Shown: positions 46,223 through 54,753 of the stretch, one piece after another
Layout: every line of letters begins with the position of its first letter
How positions within the stretch are numbered: the first letter of the stretch is position 1
Assembly: GCF_900114415.1 (NCBI RefSeq)
Contig: NZ_FOSZ01000010.1
Location: forward strand, 1-64,000
Direction: 5' to 3'
From: Shimia haliotis
Lineage (GTDB): Bacteria > Pseudomonadota > Alphaproteobacteria > Rhodobacterales > Rhodobacteraceae
Length of the DNA: 64,000 nucleotides
Position numbers and translations under genes: made by a program
Notes under the pieces: generated by a model
Database searches by the model: none
The model's input: only the letters and a program-made list of their open reading frames with translations
What the model was told of the DNA's origin: nothing

Positions 46223-47029
46223 ATGAGCATGGAAAACGTTGAAATGGGCGTGCGCCGCTTCGGTCGGGTCAATTGGCTGGGCCTGAAAACGCTCGCTATG
46301 CGCGAAATTCTCCGTTTCACAACAGTTTGGACCCAAACCCTGCTCGCCCCGCTTGTGACCGCCGGCCTGTTCCTTCTGATCTTTTCCATCGCAATCGGGC
46401 CAAGCCGCGGCGACGTGATGGGCGTGAACTTCATCACGTTCCTTGCACCAGGGATCATGATGATGACAGTGATCCAGAACGCCTTTGCCAACACATCGTC
46501 CTCGCTTGTGATCTCAAAGGTTCAGGGCAACATCGTGGACACGCTGATGCCCCCTCTTTCTCCGCTGGAAATGGTGCTTGGCTATCTCGCGGGCGCGGTG
46601 ACTCGCGGGCTGTTTGTGGCAATCGCAATTCTTCTGGCGCTGATGCTCTTTCTGAACATCGTGCCGGTGCATCCGCTCTGGACGCTTCTTTTTGTTGCCA
46701 TGGGCGGTGCCCTCCTTGGCGCCATTGGCTTGGTCGCGGGCATCTTCGCCAACAAGTTCGATCAGATGGCCGCTATCACAAACTTTATTGTGACCCCTTT
46801 GGCCTTTCTGTCCGGCACCTTCTATTCCGTCGAAGCCCTGCCCCCCGCACTCAACACCTTCACGCATTTCAATCCGGTGTTCTATCTTATCGACGGCGCA
46901 CGCTATGGTGTGATCGGCACATCCGACAGCGCCCCCGAACTGGGTCTTGCCGTCGTGGGCGGCACAACCCTCACCGTTGTTTTTGTCGCGTGGGCAATGA
47001 TCAAAAGCGGCTACCGGCTCAAGAACTGA
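46223..47029 (+). CDS. ABC-2 type transporter permease
   Basis: This 268-aa membrane protein has six hydrophobic segments and the ABC-2 permease pattern (NFITFLAPGIMMMTVIQNAF, PLAFLSGTFYSVEALPP). It resembles YadH/NodJ-type exporters of lipids, polysaccharides or drugs. No ATP-binding subunit lies in the window, so the partner must be elsewhere. GTAGGGAA precedes the ATG. Its last 11 bases overlap the end of the convergent MATE gene. Confidence 0.9.
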   Translation: MSMENVEMGVRRFGRVNWLGLKTLAMREILRFTTVWTQTLLAPLVTAGLFLLIFSIAIGPSRGDVMGVNFITFLAPGIMMMTVIQNAFANTSSSLVISKVQGNIVDTLMPPLSPLEMVLGYLAGAVTRGLFVAIAILLALMLFLNIVPVHPLWTLLFVAMGGALLGAIGLVAGIFANKFDQMAAITNFIVTPLAFLSGTFYSVEALPPALNTFTHFNPVFYLIDGARYGVIGTSDSAPELGLAVVGGTTLTVVFVAWAMIKSGYRLKN

Positions 47030-48353
47030 CGCCCACCGAACGTTCCAGCCGAGGATAGCGCATCCCCAAAGTAACACCGCGCGCGGCGAAACTGATCAAA
47101 AGAGCCATCCACAGGCCGTGATTGCCGTATGCTGGAATGAGCAGCGCCAAGGCGAGCGCGTATATCGCCAATGACACAGCCATCATGTCGCGCATATCTT
47201 TGCTGCGCGCCGCGCCGATGAAAATGCCATCCAGCACAAACGGTGCGACACCCAGAATCGGCGAAATGATCACCCAAACCAAATACTCCCGCGCCAGCAG
47301 CCTCAAATCCGCCGCCGTGGTCATTGCGTCAATCAACAACCACCCGCCAAGACCATAGACAACGGACAACAAAACCGACCCCACAACGGCCCAGACACTG
47401 CCCATCGCAGAAGCCCTGCGGAACGCCTTCCGGTTTCCAGCCCCAAAGGCCTGCCCCACCAGCGCCTCTATCGCAAAGGCGAACCCGTCCAGGGCATGCG
47501 CGGTGATGTATAGGAACTGCAAAAGAACCTGATTGGCGGCCAACACATCATCGCCAAATCCGGCCCCAAAGAACATGAACGCCAGAAAAATCGCCTGCAA
47601 CATCAGGGAGCGCAGCAAAATATCACGGTTCACCGCTGCCATCTCAGTCAGGGCCGCGCGGTCAAAAACCCGGGACCAGTCGCGCCACGCAGGTCGCATA
47701 AACGCGTCGCGGCACATCCAAAGCGCAAGCGCGCAACCGGAAATTTCGGCAATCACCGTGGCGGTTGCGACCCCACCAACTCCCCAGCCAAGTCCAAGCA
47801 CAAACCACAGGTCCAGAAGGATGTTCAGCCCGTTCATCCAGATCTGAATGACCAAAACCGCCCGCCCGCGTTCAAGCGCAATCAACCAGCCCGTCAGCCC
47901 ATACAACGCAATCGCGGCGGGCGCTGACCAGATGCGGATCGACAGATATTCCCGCGCCATCGCCTCCACCTCGGGCGAGGCAGGCGACACATAAAACGCC
48001 CCCCGAAACAGCCAGACCTGCAAGGCGACAATCAGCATGCCTCCGCCAAAGCCCACCATGACCGCCCGCGTCAGCATCGCCGCCACTTCACCTGATCGTC
48101 CAGCCCCCTGCGCCTTCGCGGTCAGGCCGGTTGTGCCCATCCGCAGAAAACCAAAGACCCAATAGATCACGCTCAGGATGATCGCGCCGATACCCACCGC
48201 GCCAATCGGTGCCGCCTGCCCCATCTGGCCGACAACCCCAGTGTCCACAGCGCCCAAAATCGGCACCGTGGCGTTGCTCAGAACAATCGGAAGTGCCGTG
48301 CGCAAAATGCGGCGGTGGGTGATGTCCCCGACGCCGCCCGCCGCCTCACTCAT
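47019..48353 (-). CDS. MATE family efflux transporter (DinF-like)
   Basis: This 444-aa transporter has about 12 membrane segments arranged as two related halves. RTALPIVLSNATVPILGAVDTGVVG and GAVGIGAIILSVIYW match the N-terminal signature of the DinF/NorM superfamily. Such proteins export drugs or metabolites using Na+ or H+. Its start overlaps the end of the thioesterase gene upstream by 8 bases, so it is the third gene of a minus-strand unit with two PaaI-type thioesterases. Confidence 0.93.
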   Translation of the reverse strand: MSEAAGGVGDITHRRILRTALPIVLSNATVPILGAVDTGVVGQMGQAAPIGAVGIGAIILSVIYWVFGFLRMGTTGLTAKAQGAGRSGEVAAMLTRAVMVGFGGGMLIVALQVWLFRGAFYVSPASPEVEAMAREYLSIRIWSAPAAIALYGLTGWLIALERGRAVLVIQIWMNGLNILLDLWFVLGLGWGVGGVATATVIAEISGCALALWMCRDAFMRPAWRDWSRVFDRAALTEMAAVNRDILLRSLMLQAIFLAFMFFGAGFGDDVLAANQVLLQFLYITAHALDGFAFAIEALVGQAFGAGNRKAFRRASAMGSVWAVVGSVLLSVVYGLGGWLLIDAMTTAADLRLLAREYLVWVIISPILGVAPFVLDGIFIGAARSKDMRDMMAVSLAIYALALALLIPAYGNHGLWMALLISFAARGVTLGMRYPRLERSVGVSS

Positions 48354-48855
48354 CCGGCGTGGGCATCACAAAATGCCCCATCGCCTGTGCAAAAGGCTGG
48401 TCCCTTTGATCCTGCCACGCTTCGACCTGCACCGACGCATACCGCCGTCCCGAACGTGTAACACGTGCGCGTGCATAGGCGTCACGCGGCAACCCAGATC
48501 TCAGGTAATCCACTGTAAAATCGATGGTTTTCGGCAAACGTGGCAAGTGCCCACGGGTGAGTTCTTCGACATCAAAACGCCCCGCCTCGATGTCATCCCA
48601 AAGACTGGCCCACGCCAACCCGATGACGGCGGTGGTCTCAAGGAATCCGGCTGTCACTCCGCCATGAATGGCCGGCAGCATCGGATTGCCAATGAGCTTG
48701 TCATCATAGGGCAAAACCGCTGTCAGCTCGTCGCCGCGCCGGTCAAATTCGATGCCCAAAAACTGAATATAAGGCACCCCATGCACCAGCGCCGACAAGG
48801 CGGTATCACGGCGTTGCTTTACGACCTGAACGGGATCTGGACGGGACCGCGGCAT
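48346..48855 (-). CDS. PaaI-family hotdog thioesterase, copy 2 of a pair
   Basis: This 169-aa single hotdog domain has the helix segment IHGGVTAGFLETTAVIG, where HGG and the helix acid or amide form the acyl-CoA thioesterase site, and the strand TIDFTVDYLRSG. It overlaps its neighbours by one base (TGATG) and 8 bases. Substrate is unknown; the acyl-CoA catabolic genes nearby are suggestive. Copies 1 and 2 are diverged paralogues. Confidence 0.9.
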   Translation of the reverse strand: MPRSRPDPVQVVKQRRDTALSALVHGVPYIQFLGIEFDRRGDELTAVLPYDDKLIGNPMLPAIHGGVTAGFLETTAVIGLAWASLWDDIEAGRFDVEELTRGHLPRLPKTIDFTVDYLRSGLPRDAYARARVTRSGRRYASVQVEAWQDQRDQPFAQAMGHFVMPTPDE

Positions 48856-49277
48856 TATCTTCTCTCCACCGTAAAGGCACCTGTGGCCGTGGCCACAGGT
48901 TGATCTGCATCATCATCAACAGCCGTGGCCCGCACAAACGCCACCGACCGCGTGATGTGGTAACATTCGGCCCGCGTGCGGATCGCCTGTCCCGGTGTTG
49001 CGGCACGCATATAGTCGATCCGCAAATCAATTGTGGCTGTGCCACTGGGGGACGAAGGATGGCTCATCGCGGCCGCGCCACAGCATGTATCCATCAAGGC
49101 CGACACCGCGCCGCCATGCAAAACGCCTGTTTCTGGATCGCCCACGATCTGCTCGCTATAGGGCAACTCCATCTCGGCCACTCCATCGCCAATGTCGGTT
49201 AGTTTCATGCCCAGCGCCTGACAATGCGGAATCAGATTTATGAACTGTTCGGCAAACTTTGACTTATCGCCCTGCAT
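48855..49277 (-). CDS. PaaI-family hotdog thioesterase, copy 1 of a pair
   Basis: This 140-aa hotdog protein has GVLHGGAVSALMDTCCGAA and IDLRIDYMRAATPG. I start at ATG 49277, with GAGG six bases upstream; a TTG nine codons earlier lacks a ribosome site. It is first in the unit with copy 2 and the MATE exporter, and divergent from the MerR-type gene at 49394. Confidence 0.9.
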   Translation of the reverse strand: MQGDKSKFAEQFINLIPHCQALGMKLTDIGDGVAEMELPYSEQIVGDPETGVLHGGAVSALMDTCCGAAAMSHPSSPSGTATIDLRIDYMRAATPGQAIRTRAECYHITRSVAFVRATAVDDDADQPVATATGAFTVERR

Positions 49278-49393
49278 TTTGATCCTCGGGGTTGTTTGCG
49301 GCAAATAAGATCGACATTTTAGCGCAGGAGCAAGAGCCCCTGTTGCACGGCTCAGACAAGATAACTAAGTTCCGCGGCGAGGAGACCTGCCAA

Positions 49394-49771
49394 ATGAGCG
49401 AAAATCGCCTGTCTTTCAAAGAAATGTGTGCCCGATTCGACGTCACCCCGAGAACGTTGCGTTACTACGAGTACATTGAACTTCTGACCCCCGACCGCGA
49501 AGGCCGCAGCCGGTATTTCGGCCCCAAGGAAATTGCCCGCATGACGTTGATTATGCGTGGCCGCCGCTTCGGCATCAAACTCGAAGACATCCGCCAGTGG
49601 CTGTTGATCTATGAACACGAAGGCACATCCGCACAGATGCAGGCCTTTGTCGACATGGCTGACCGCCAATACGCCGAACTTTTGGAACAACGTGAGCAGC
49701 TCGACGAAGCGATGCGTGAACTCAAGGAACTGCGCGATGAGACCGCCGGCTTCCTGACCAAGGCCAAATAG
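49394..49771 (+). CDS. MerR-family transcriptional regulator 1
   Basis: This 125-aa protein has a MerR helix-turn-helix and wing (FKEMCARFDVTPRTLRYYEYIELLTPDREGRSRYF), followed by a long dimerisation coiled coil rich in Glu and Arg. It has no Cys metal site, so it is not a metal sensor. The start is ATG 49394, after GAGGAGACC; earlier codons to 49292 are not conserved-looking. It closely resembles the regulator at 51971, and the two are probably paralogues. It is divergent from the thioesterase unit. Confidence 0.9.
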   Translation: MSENRLSFKEMCARFDVTPRTLRYYEYIELLTPDREGRSRYFGPKEIARMTLIMRGRRFGIKLEDIRQWLLIYEHEGTSAQMQAFVDMADRQYAELLEQREQLDEAMRELKELRDETAGFLTKAK

Positions 49772-49794
49772 TTACGCCCAAGCCACCGCCCGCG

Positions 49795-50562
49795 TCAGAT
49801 GTCCCACCGGTTCCAACAAGTCCGGCCGTAAAGGCTGTTCATGTGAAACACGTCGTTTTCCCTGTGCGCTGTGGCATTTTCAGCCTCCGCCCTAAACAGA
49901 ACCGAGCCGCGTGAAAACTCGGCTTTGGTCATCACCCCGTCCCGCAAGGTCTCTTCCGGTTGATTGAGGATTTCAAACCCTTCCTCCCGCAACCGCGCCT
50001 CACTCAGCGCCATCATCTTGTGAACAAAGGCCTGATCGCCGTTGTCGAGAATGGGCTGCATCTGTTCCGCGCGCCATTCAATCTCAAACAGACTCTCTGA
50101 ACAAAACGCCTGCCATGCCAGATAGATCGGCTTGTCGGTGACACGCCGCAACACACGGGCGCAATGCATCAACATAGATGCGTCAATGCCCTCCCAAAGC
50201 GTGTCTGCAATAACCGCATCACTGACAAAATGAGACGCTTCATGGCTGGTGCTGGGCGTTGCAAAATTGCGGTAGTTGTTAAACACCGGCGTCGGGAAAA
50301 ACCCCATGCCCGCCAACACGAATGCGTCAAAATCGGCGACTTTGACGCCACCGCCTGTGCCGGAAATTTTACGGAAAAACTCGGCCGCCTTGGCATCGCG
50401 GGGAATGACTTCGCCATCCACCACGTCCAAAGTGGCCATGCCATCAGACAAAGCGCCAAAAAATGTCGGGTGAATGTCGGTGCGCGGCGCAATGCCTGCG
50501 TGCCATCCATCCTTGAGCGCGGCCACATGTGAATTGCCCATCACGCAAATTTGCCGACTCAT
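49795..50562 (-). CDS. SGNH-hydrolase-like protein of unknown function
   Basis: This 255-aa protein has an N-terminal ICVMGNSHVAALKDGW that places GNSH where SGNH hydrolases have the GDS block. The C-terminus has FHMNSLYGRTCWNRW, compatible with the final Asp/His block, though this is not certain. There is no signal peptide. The ATG overlaps the stop of the GSCFA gene (ATGA), so the pair is coupled. It may modify or bind acyl or acetyl groups on a glycan, by analogy only. Confidence 0.7.
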   Translation of the reverse strand: MSRQICVMGNSHVAALKDGWHAGIAPRTDIHPTFFGALSDGMATLDVVDGEVIPRDAKAAEFFRKISGTGGGVKVADFDAFVLAGMGFFPTPVFNNYRNFATPSTSHEASHFVSDAVIADTLWEGIDASMLMHCARVLRRVTDKPIYLAWQAFCSESLFEIEWRAEQMQPILDNGDQAFVHKMMALSEARLREEGFEILNQPEETLRDGVMTKAEFSRGSVLFRAEAENATAHRENDVFHMNSLYGRTCWNRWDI

Positions 50563-51629
50563 TTCTGAAACGCCTCCAAAAGCACTTCCTCGCAAACCAC
50601 ATCCCCCTCATCCACAGCCGCAGTTTTCGCAGGCTTTGATTTGCCTTTAACTGCTCCGCCTTTTGGGTCGTGCTGCTCAAGAAAGGCCGCCATCGCGGTA
50701 TTTACGCCGCTTTCCGTCACGTTGCGCATGTTGGGTTCAAAAAACATCCCGCGCGTCGCCGGCGCGGTGATCAACTCATATGACGGGAAATAATCCACGT
50801 CGCGATAGGTCTCAAACAACTCCCCCGCGACTCCCCGCAAGACCGACTTGGAATAGGTCGACGCCGCCAACACATGCTGACCCGACGCAGTGGCCGTCAA
50901 CGGCACAGGCGACACCGTCACGATGCTCTTCAAAGGTTTGCTCCGCTCGCGCTTAAGCAAACGCTTCAGCTTCACGAAATCACCAAGCACCCGCCCATGC
51001 CGATGGTTCTGAAATTCATAGGCATCGTCATCAAAACTGCCCGCGATGGTTCCTGGCGCGGTTGGATATACGGTGCCGCTCTCCTTGTGCGCCCATGTCT
51101 CCGTCAGCCCAAAGGTAAAAACAAAGACATCCATTTCCAGAAGCATTTGACGCACATAGGCCAAATGTCCCTCACGCGCTCTGAGAACCTGCTCCGCGGT
51201 GTCAAACCCGCCTGGTTCCACGTTTGGCCTCTGGGCGTCAAAAAAGCGCCCATTGCGTTCCCAAACCCGATCCTGCGGCACCGAGATCGAAAAAGCCTCT
51301 CGCGCCAATTGCAGCATTTGCGCCGCCGTATAGATATTGCCGTACCGACAGGTGTAGATTCCGAACCCATATGTCTTGGCCAGCTCCGCGCTCATCCCGC
51401 GCGGGGCTGGCTCATACTGCATCACGTTAAACTTGCGGCTTCTAAGGTGGCGGGCGATATGCTGCGCGAAACAGCTTCCGGCGGTTGCGATCGCATCGCG
51501 CCGAGAGATGCGAAACTTGCGCCGATAAATGCCCTCTATCGCCAATGGATCTTGTTGCGCGACGCCCGACCGCCAATACCCGCGCTTTGGCACATCCTCA
51601 TAAGGGGATGTCTTCGGTGAATTACCCAT
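50559..51629 (-). CDS. GSCFA domain protein
   Basis: This 356-aa protein is named for its motif, here ATAGSCFAQHIARHL, a variant SGNH-type nucleophile block. Further blocks are TFGLTETWAHKESG and VSPVPLTAT. GSCFA proteins are presumed esterases or acyltransferases acting on carbohydrates. I start at ATG 51629 with AGAGAG upstream; the frame runs 57 codons further but the extension is not protein-like. The C-terminal tail is Lys-rich. It is coupled with the SGNH-like gene after it, and its promoter region faces that of the fatty-acid MerR gene. Confidence 0.87.
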   Translation of the reverse strand: MGNSPKTSPYEDVPKRGYWRSGVAQQDPLAIEGIYRRKFRISRRDAIATAGSCFAQHIARHLRSRKFNVMQYEPAPRGMSAELAKTYGFGIYTCRYGNIYTAAQMLQLAREAFSISVPQDRVWERNGRFFDAQRPNVEPGGFDTAEQVLRAREGHLAYVRQMLLEMDVFVFTFGLTETWAHKESGTVYPTAPGTIAGSFDDDAYEFQNHRHGRVLGDFVKLKRLLKRERSKPLKSIVTVSPVPLTATASGQHVLAASTYSKSVLRGVAGELFETYRDVDYFPSYELITAPATRGMFFEPNMRNVTESGVNTAMAAFLEQHDPKGGAVKGKSKPAKTAAVDEGDVVCEEVLLEAFQK

Positions 51630-51970
51630 ACACTGCTCTCTATCCGCCACACCAATTTCCGCGACAGGAAAAGTCCCGCTTTGGCCGGCCATGCGACACC
51701 CGTTGCGCCGCCATTTTTTTCCAGAATCGCAAAAGCTTGCGGGGCACGTCAACCATTTCTTTGGAATTCCGGCGCACGACAAAACAGGCACGACCCTCAC
51801 TCAAGCCATCGCTATGTCCCAATAATTTTACAAAAAGGAACCTAACGTCATTGGACCTTCCGTCACTTATTTTGTGACGCAACGTCCCTCTTACGTTAAC
51901 GTAAAGCAGTACTGTATTCCTTCGGCAGTCACCCCATCTGCTCACCAGAGAAGAGAGCCTAGGAGGACCA
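51630..51970. other. Divergent regulatory region between GSCFA and the MerR/beta-oxidation genes
   Basis: About 340 non-coding bases. It contains CGTCAC-N7-GTGACG (51861-51879) and the perfect palindrome TTACGTTAACGTAA (51891-51904), and the strong ribosome site TAGGAGGA just before 51971. No small gene was found. Confidence 0.6.
51891..51904. promoter_or_regulatory. Candidate MerR operator, 14-bp palindrome
   Basis: TTACGTTAACGTAA is a perfect palindrome 66 bases upstream of the MerR-type gene that opens the beta-oxidation module. Its form suits a dimeric regulator bound between promoter boxes; autoregulation is inferred. Confidence 0.6.
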
Positions 51971-52372
51971 ATGAGCGAAGACCTTTTGACGATCCGCGAG
52001 ATGTGCGACGCCTATGACGTCACCCCGCGCACTTTGCGTTTCTATGAATCCAAGGAACTGTTGTTCCCGATCCGCGAGGGCCAGAAGCGCCTGTTCACCA
52101 AACGGGATCGCGCCCGTCTGAAACTGATCTTGCGCGGGAAACGGTTCGGGTTTTCCCTCGAAGAAATCCGCCAGCTTCTCGACCTTTATGACATGGGCGA
52201 CCAACAGGCGACCCAGCTGCGACGCACCTTCAACGTCGCTCAGCAGCGCCTGAAAGACATGGAAGAGCAGCGCGATGAGCTGAATGAGGCCATCGACGAC
52301 CTGCGTGAACAACTGAAGTGGGGCGAGAAAATTGTCGCCGACTTCGAAAACGAACAAAAAGCTGCACAGTAA
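51971..52372 (+). CDS. MerR-family transcriptional regulator 2 of the acyl-CoA module
   Basis: This 133-aa protein has an N-terminal MerR DNA-binding domain (IREMCDAYDVTPRTLRFYES) and a coiled-coil tail (ERDELNEAIDDL-like pattern after residue 85) without metal-binding Cys. GGAGGA precedes the ATG. It ends 18 bases before the acyl-CoA dehydrogenase gene, so it probably heads the operon and senses an acyl-CoA-related metabolite. MerR regulators of fatty-acid and branched-chain catabolism are known; the assignment here rests on position. Confidence 0.9.
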   Translation: MSEDLLTIREMCDAYDVTPRTLRFYESKELLFPIREGQKRLFTKRDRARLKLILRGKRFGFSLEEIRQLLDLYDMGDQQATQLRRTFNVAQQRLKDMEEQRDELNEAIDDLREQLKWGEKIVADFENEQKAAQ

Positions 52373-52390
52373 GTCCAAGGGAAAAGACAC

Positions 52391-54166
52391 ATGCCAACTT
52401 ACACCGCTCCGGTAAAAGACATTCAATTCGTCCTGCACGATGTTCTGAACGTTTCCAACTCAGACGTCCCCGGCTACTCCGACATGGAAGCCGACTTCAC
52501 CAACGCCGTGCTCGAAGAAGCCGGCAAGCTGACCGGCGAAGTGCTGGCACCGCTGAACGTTGTGGGCGACCACGAAGGCTGCCGTCTTGAGAACGGCGTC
52601 GTTTATACGCCGACCGGCTTCAAAGCCGCGTTTGAGCAGGTCAAAGAAGGTGGCTGGACCGGCCTCGACATGCCAGAGCAGTACGGCGGTCAAGAACTGC
52701 CATACGTTCTGTCCACCGCCGTCGGCGAAATGTTCTCCTCCTCCAACCAGGCGTTCACCATGTACCAGGGTCTGACCCACGGTGCAGCGGCGGCGATCCT
52801 GGCCCATGGTACAGACGAGCAGAAAGACAAATGGCTGCCGAAAATGGTTTCCTGCGAGTGGACCGGCACCATGAACCTGACCGAGCCGCACTGCGGCACC
52901 GATCTGGGCCTGATGCGCACCAAAGCAGAGCCTCAGGATAACGGTTCCTACAAAATCTCCGGCCAGAAGATCTTTATCTCTGCGGGTGATCACGACATGG
53001 CCGACAACATCGTCCACCTCGTGCTGGCCAAAGTGCCCGGCGGACCCGAAGGCATCAAAGGCGTGTCGCTCTTTATCGTGCCGAAATTCATCGTTGATGA
53101 CGAAGGCAACATCGGCGCACGCAACGGCGTATCCGTGGGCAACATCGAGAAAAAGATGGGCATCCACGGCAACTCAACCTGCGTGCTGAACTACGATGAG
53201 GCCGAAGGCTACCTGTTGGGTGATCTGAACAAAGGCATGCGCGCCATGTTCACCATGATGAACGAGGCCCGTCTGGGTGTGGGCATGCAGGGTCTGGCCG
53301 CTGCTGAAGTGGCGTATCAGAACGCCGTGGACTATGCCAAAGACCGCCTGCAGGGTCGTGCCGTGACCGGCGTTGAGAACCCCAACGGTCCGGCTGATCC
53401 GCTGATCGTGCACCCTGATATCCGCCGCTCGCTGATGGATCAGAAATCCTTCTCCGAAGGCGCGCGCGCATTCATTCTCTGGGGCGCCCAGATGATCGAC
53501 GCCGCGCACCGCAAGAACGACAAGGATGCAGACGGCCTCGTGTCGCTGCTGACACCCGTCATCAAAGGCTTCCTCACCGACGAAGGCTACGACATGACAG
53601 TCAAAGCCCAGCAGATCTATGGCGGCCACGGCTACATCGAAGAGCACGGTATGAGCCAGTTCACCCGCGATGCACGTATCGCGATGATCTATGAAGGTGC
53701 TAACGGTGTTCAGGCGCTGGACCTCGTGGGTCGCAAGTTGGCCCAAGACGGCGGCAAGCACGTGATGGCGTTTTTCGACATCGTCAAAAACTTCTGCAAA
53801 GACAATGCAGAAGACGAAGGTCTCAAGGATTTCATCGTACCGCTGAAAGCCGCGTCCAAGGATCTGCAAGCCGCGGGCATGTACTTCATGCAGACCGGCA
53901 TGAAGAACCCCAACGACGCGCTCTCTGGCTCCAACGACTTCATGCACCTCTTCGGTCACGTCTGCCTTGGCCTGATGTGGGCACAGATGGCCAAAGCAGC
54001 CAACGCAGCCCTTGCCGGCGGCGCATCCGACACCGCGTTCTACGAAACCAAACTGACAACTGGCCGCTACTACATGGCGCGCCGTCTGCCCGCGACCGGC
54101 ATGCACCTCGCGCGCATCCAGACCGGTGGCGACACTGTGATGGCTCTGGCCGCTGAAAACTTCTGA
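52391..54166 (+). CDS. Acyl-CoA dehydrogenase (DmdC-like, with C-terminal extension)
   Basis: This 591-aa FAD enzyme introduces the 2,3 double bond into an acyl-Co[21 protein letters not shown] is the flavin-side motif, [20 protein letters not shown] precedes the catalytic base in [13 protein letters not shown], and the extra C-terminal domain makes it longer than medium-chain enzymes. This is the architecture of 3-methylmercaptopropionyl-CoA dehydrogenase DmdC and related long acyl-CoA dehydrogenases. General fatty-acid substrates are equally possible because FadA- and FadB-like genes follow. Confidence 0.93.
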   Translation: MPTYTAPVKDIQFVLHDVLNVSNSDVPGYSDMEADFTNAVLEEAGKLTGEVLAPLNVVGDHEGCRLENGVVYTPTGFKAAFEQVKEGGWTGLDMPEQYGGQELPYVLSTAVGEMFSSSNQAFTMYQGLTHGAAAAILAHGTDEQKDKWLPKMVSCEWTGTMNLTEPHCGTDLGLMRTKAEPQDNGSYKISGQKIFISAGDHDMADNIVHLVLAKVPGGPEGIKGVSLFIVPKFIVDDEGNIGARNGVSVGNIEKKMGIHGNSTCVLNYDEAEGYLLGDLNKGMRAMFTMMNEARLGVGMQGLAAAEVAYQNAVDYAKDRLQGRAVTGVENPNGPADPLIVHPDIRRSLMDQKSFSEGARAFILWGAQMIDAAHRKNDKDADGLVSLLTPVIKGFLTDEGYDMTVKAQQIYGGHGYIEEHGMSQFTRDARIAMIYEGANGVQALDLVGRKLAQDGGKHVMAFFDIVKNFCKDNAEDEGLKDFIVPLKAASKDLQAAGMYFMQTGMKNPNDALSGSNDFMHLFGHVCLGLMWAQMAKAANAALAGGASDTAFYETKLTTGRYYMARRLPATGMHLARIQTGGDTVMALAAENF

Positions 54167-54239
54167 TCTCAGGATCGGCACGTGATTGGGCGGGGAAACC
54201 CGCCCTTTCTGACCACCACAGGTATCTTAGGGAGGACAG

Positions 54240-54452
54240 ATGCCAAAACGTTTCCGCCTGACCCGCCGCTTTCCGGTTTCTATGACCGAGGATGGCTATC
54301 GCAAACTCAAGAGCTTTGCGGCCGAGACCGGTCTGGACGAAGGCGAGGCCCTGTCCTTTCTCTTTGAGAACTTTGACGCGGTCACTGACGACGACCTGCT
54401 GGCGCACCGCTTGCGCCAGTTCAACACCACGCTGGATGAACGAAAACGCTAG
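54240..54452 (+). CDS. Small basic protein (70 aa) between acyl-CoA dehydrogenase and GST
   Basis: It starts MPKRFRLTRRFPVSMTEDGY after an ideal AGGGAGGACAG ribosome site. The composition suggests a ribbon-helix-helix-like small protein: a short basic strand, then helices (GYRKLKSFAAETGLDEGEAL, DLLAHRLRQFNTTL). I do not recognise a named family. It has the same orientation as the beta-oxidation genes, 73 bases after the dehydrogenase, and may be a small regulator or enzyme partner. Confidence 0.8.
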   Translation: MPKRFRLTRRFPVSMTEDGYRKLKSFAAETGLDEGEALSFLFENFDAVTDDDLLAHRLRQFNTTLDERKR

Positions 54453-54509
54453 GGAGGGCTGCCGTGTTCTGCACACCATCGACCGCCGCGCGCCCTGCCA
54501 TCGCAGGAT

Positions 54510-54543
54510 GCCTCCGGCGGGAGTATTTTTACAAGAAAGAAGC
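54510..54543. repeat. Dispersed GCCTCCGGCGGGAGT repeat, copy B
   Basis: GCCTCCGGCGGGAGT, then TATTTTTAC and AAGAAAGAAG. The G+C part can form a short hairpin followed by T, so it resembles a terminator. It is inverted relative to copy C at 54675-54705; I recall similar elements as common in Rhodobacteraceae genomes. Confidence 0.75.
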
Positions 54544-54674
54544 TGGGGGACGTCCACCCCGCCATCCGGCACTTACGGCGGAACGGCGGGGCTTCTCACT
54601 TGACGGTCATCGGCTCTCCAGCCTGTACCGCGCGCCCATTAAGCGCCAGTTAACCTTAACGACAGGTAAACACT

Positions 54675-54726
54675 CTTCTTTCTTGCACAAATACTCTGCG
54701 GGGGTGTGGGGGTGCAAAACCCCCAC
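54675..54726. repeat. Dispersed repeat copy C plus a G-rich hairpin
   Basis: CTTCTTTCTTG, AAATACTC and GCGGGGGTG (54675-54705) form a degenerate inverted copy of element B. A perfect 8-bp hairpin GTGGGGGT/ACCCCCAC (54706-54713, 54719-54726) follows directly, 27 bases before the GST start. Confidence 0.65.
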
Positions 54727-54753
54727 GCTGTCATGAGCCACTGGGAGGACGGC

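Noticed and set aside
54510-54726. Remnant insertion sequence between the inverted repeats
   Set aside because: The 130 bases between copies B and C encode no transposase fragment and no target duplication is visible.
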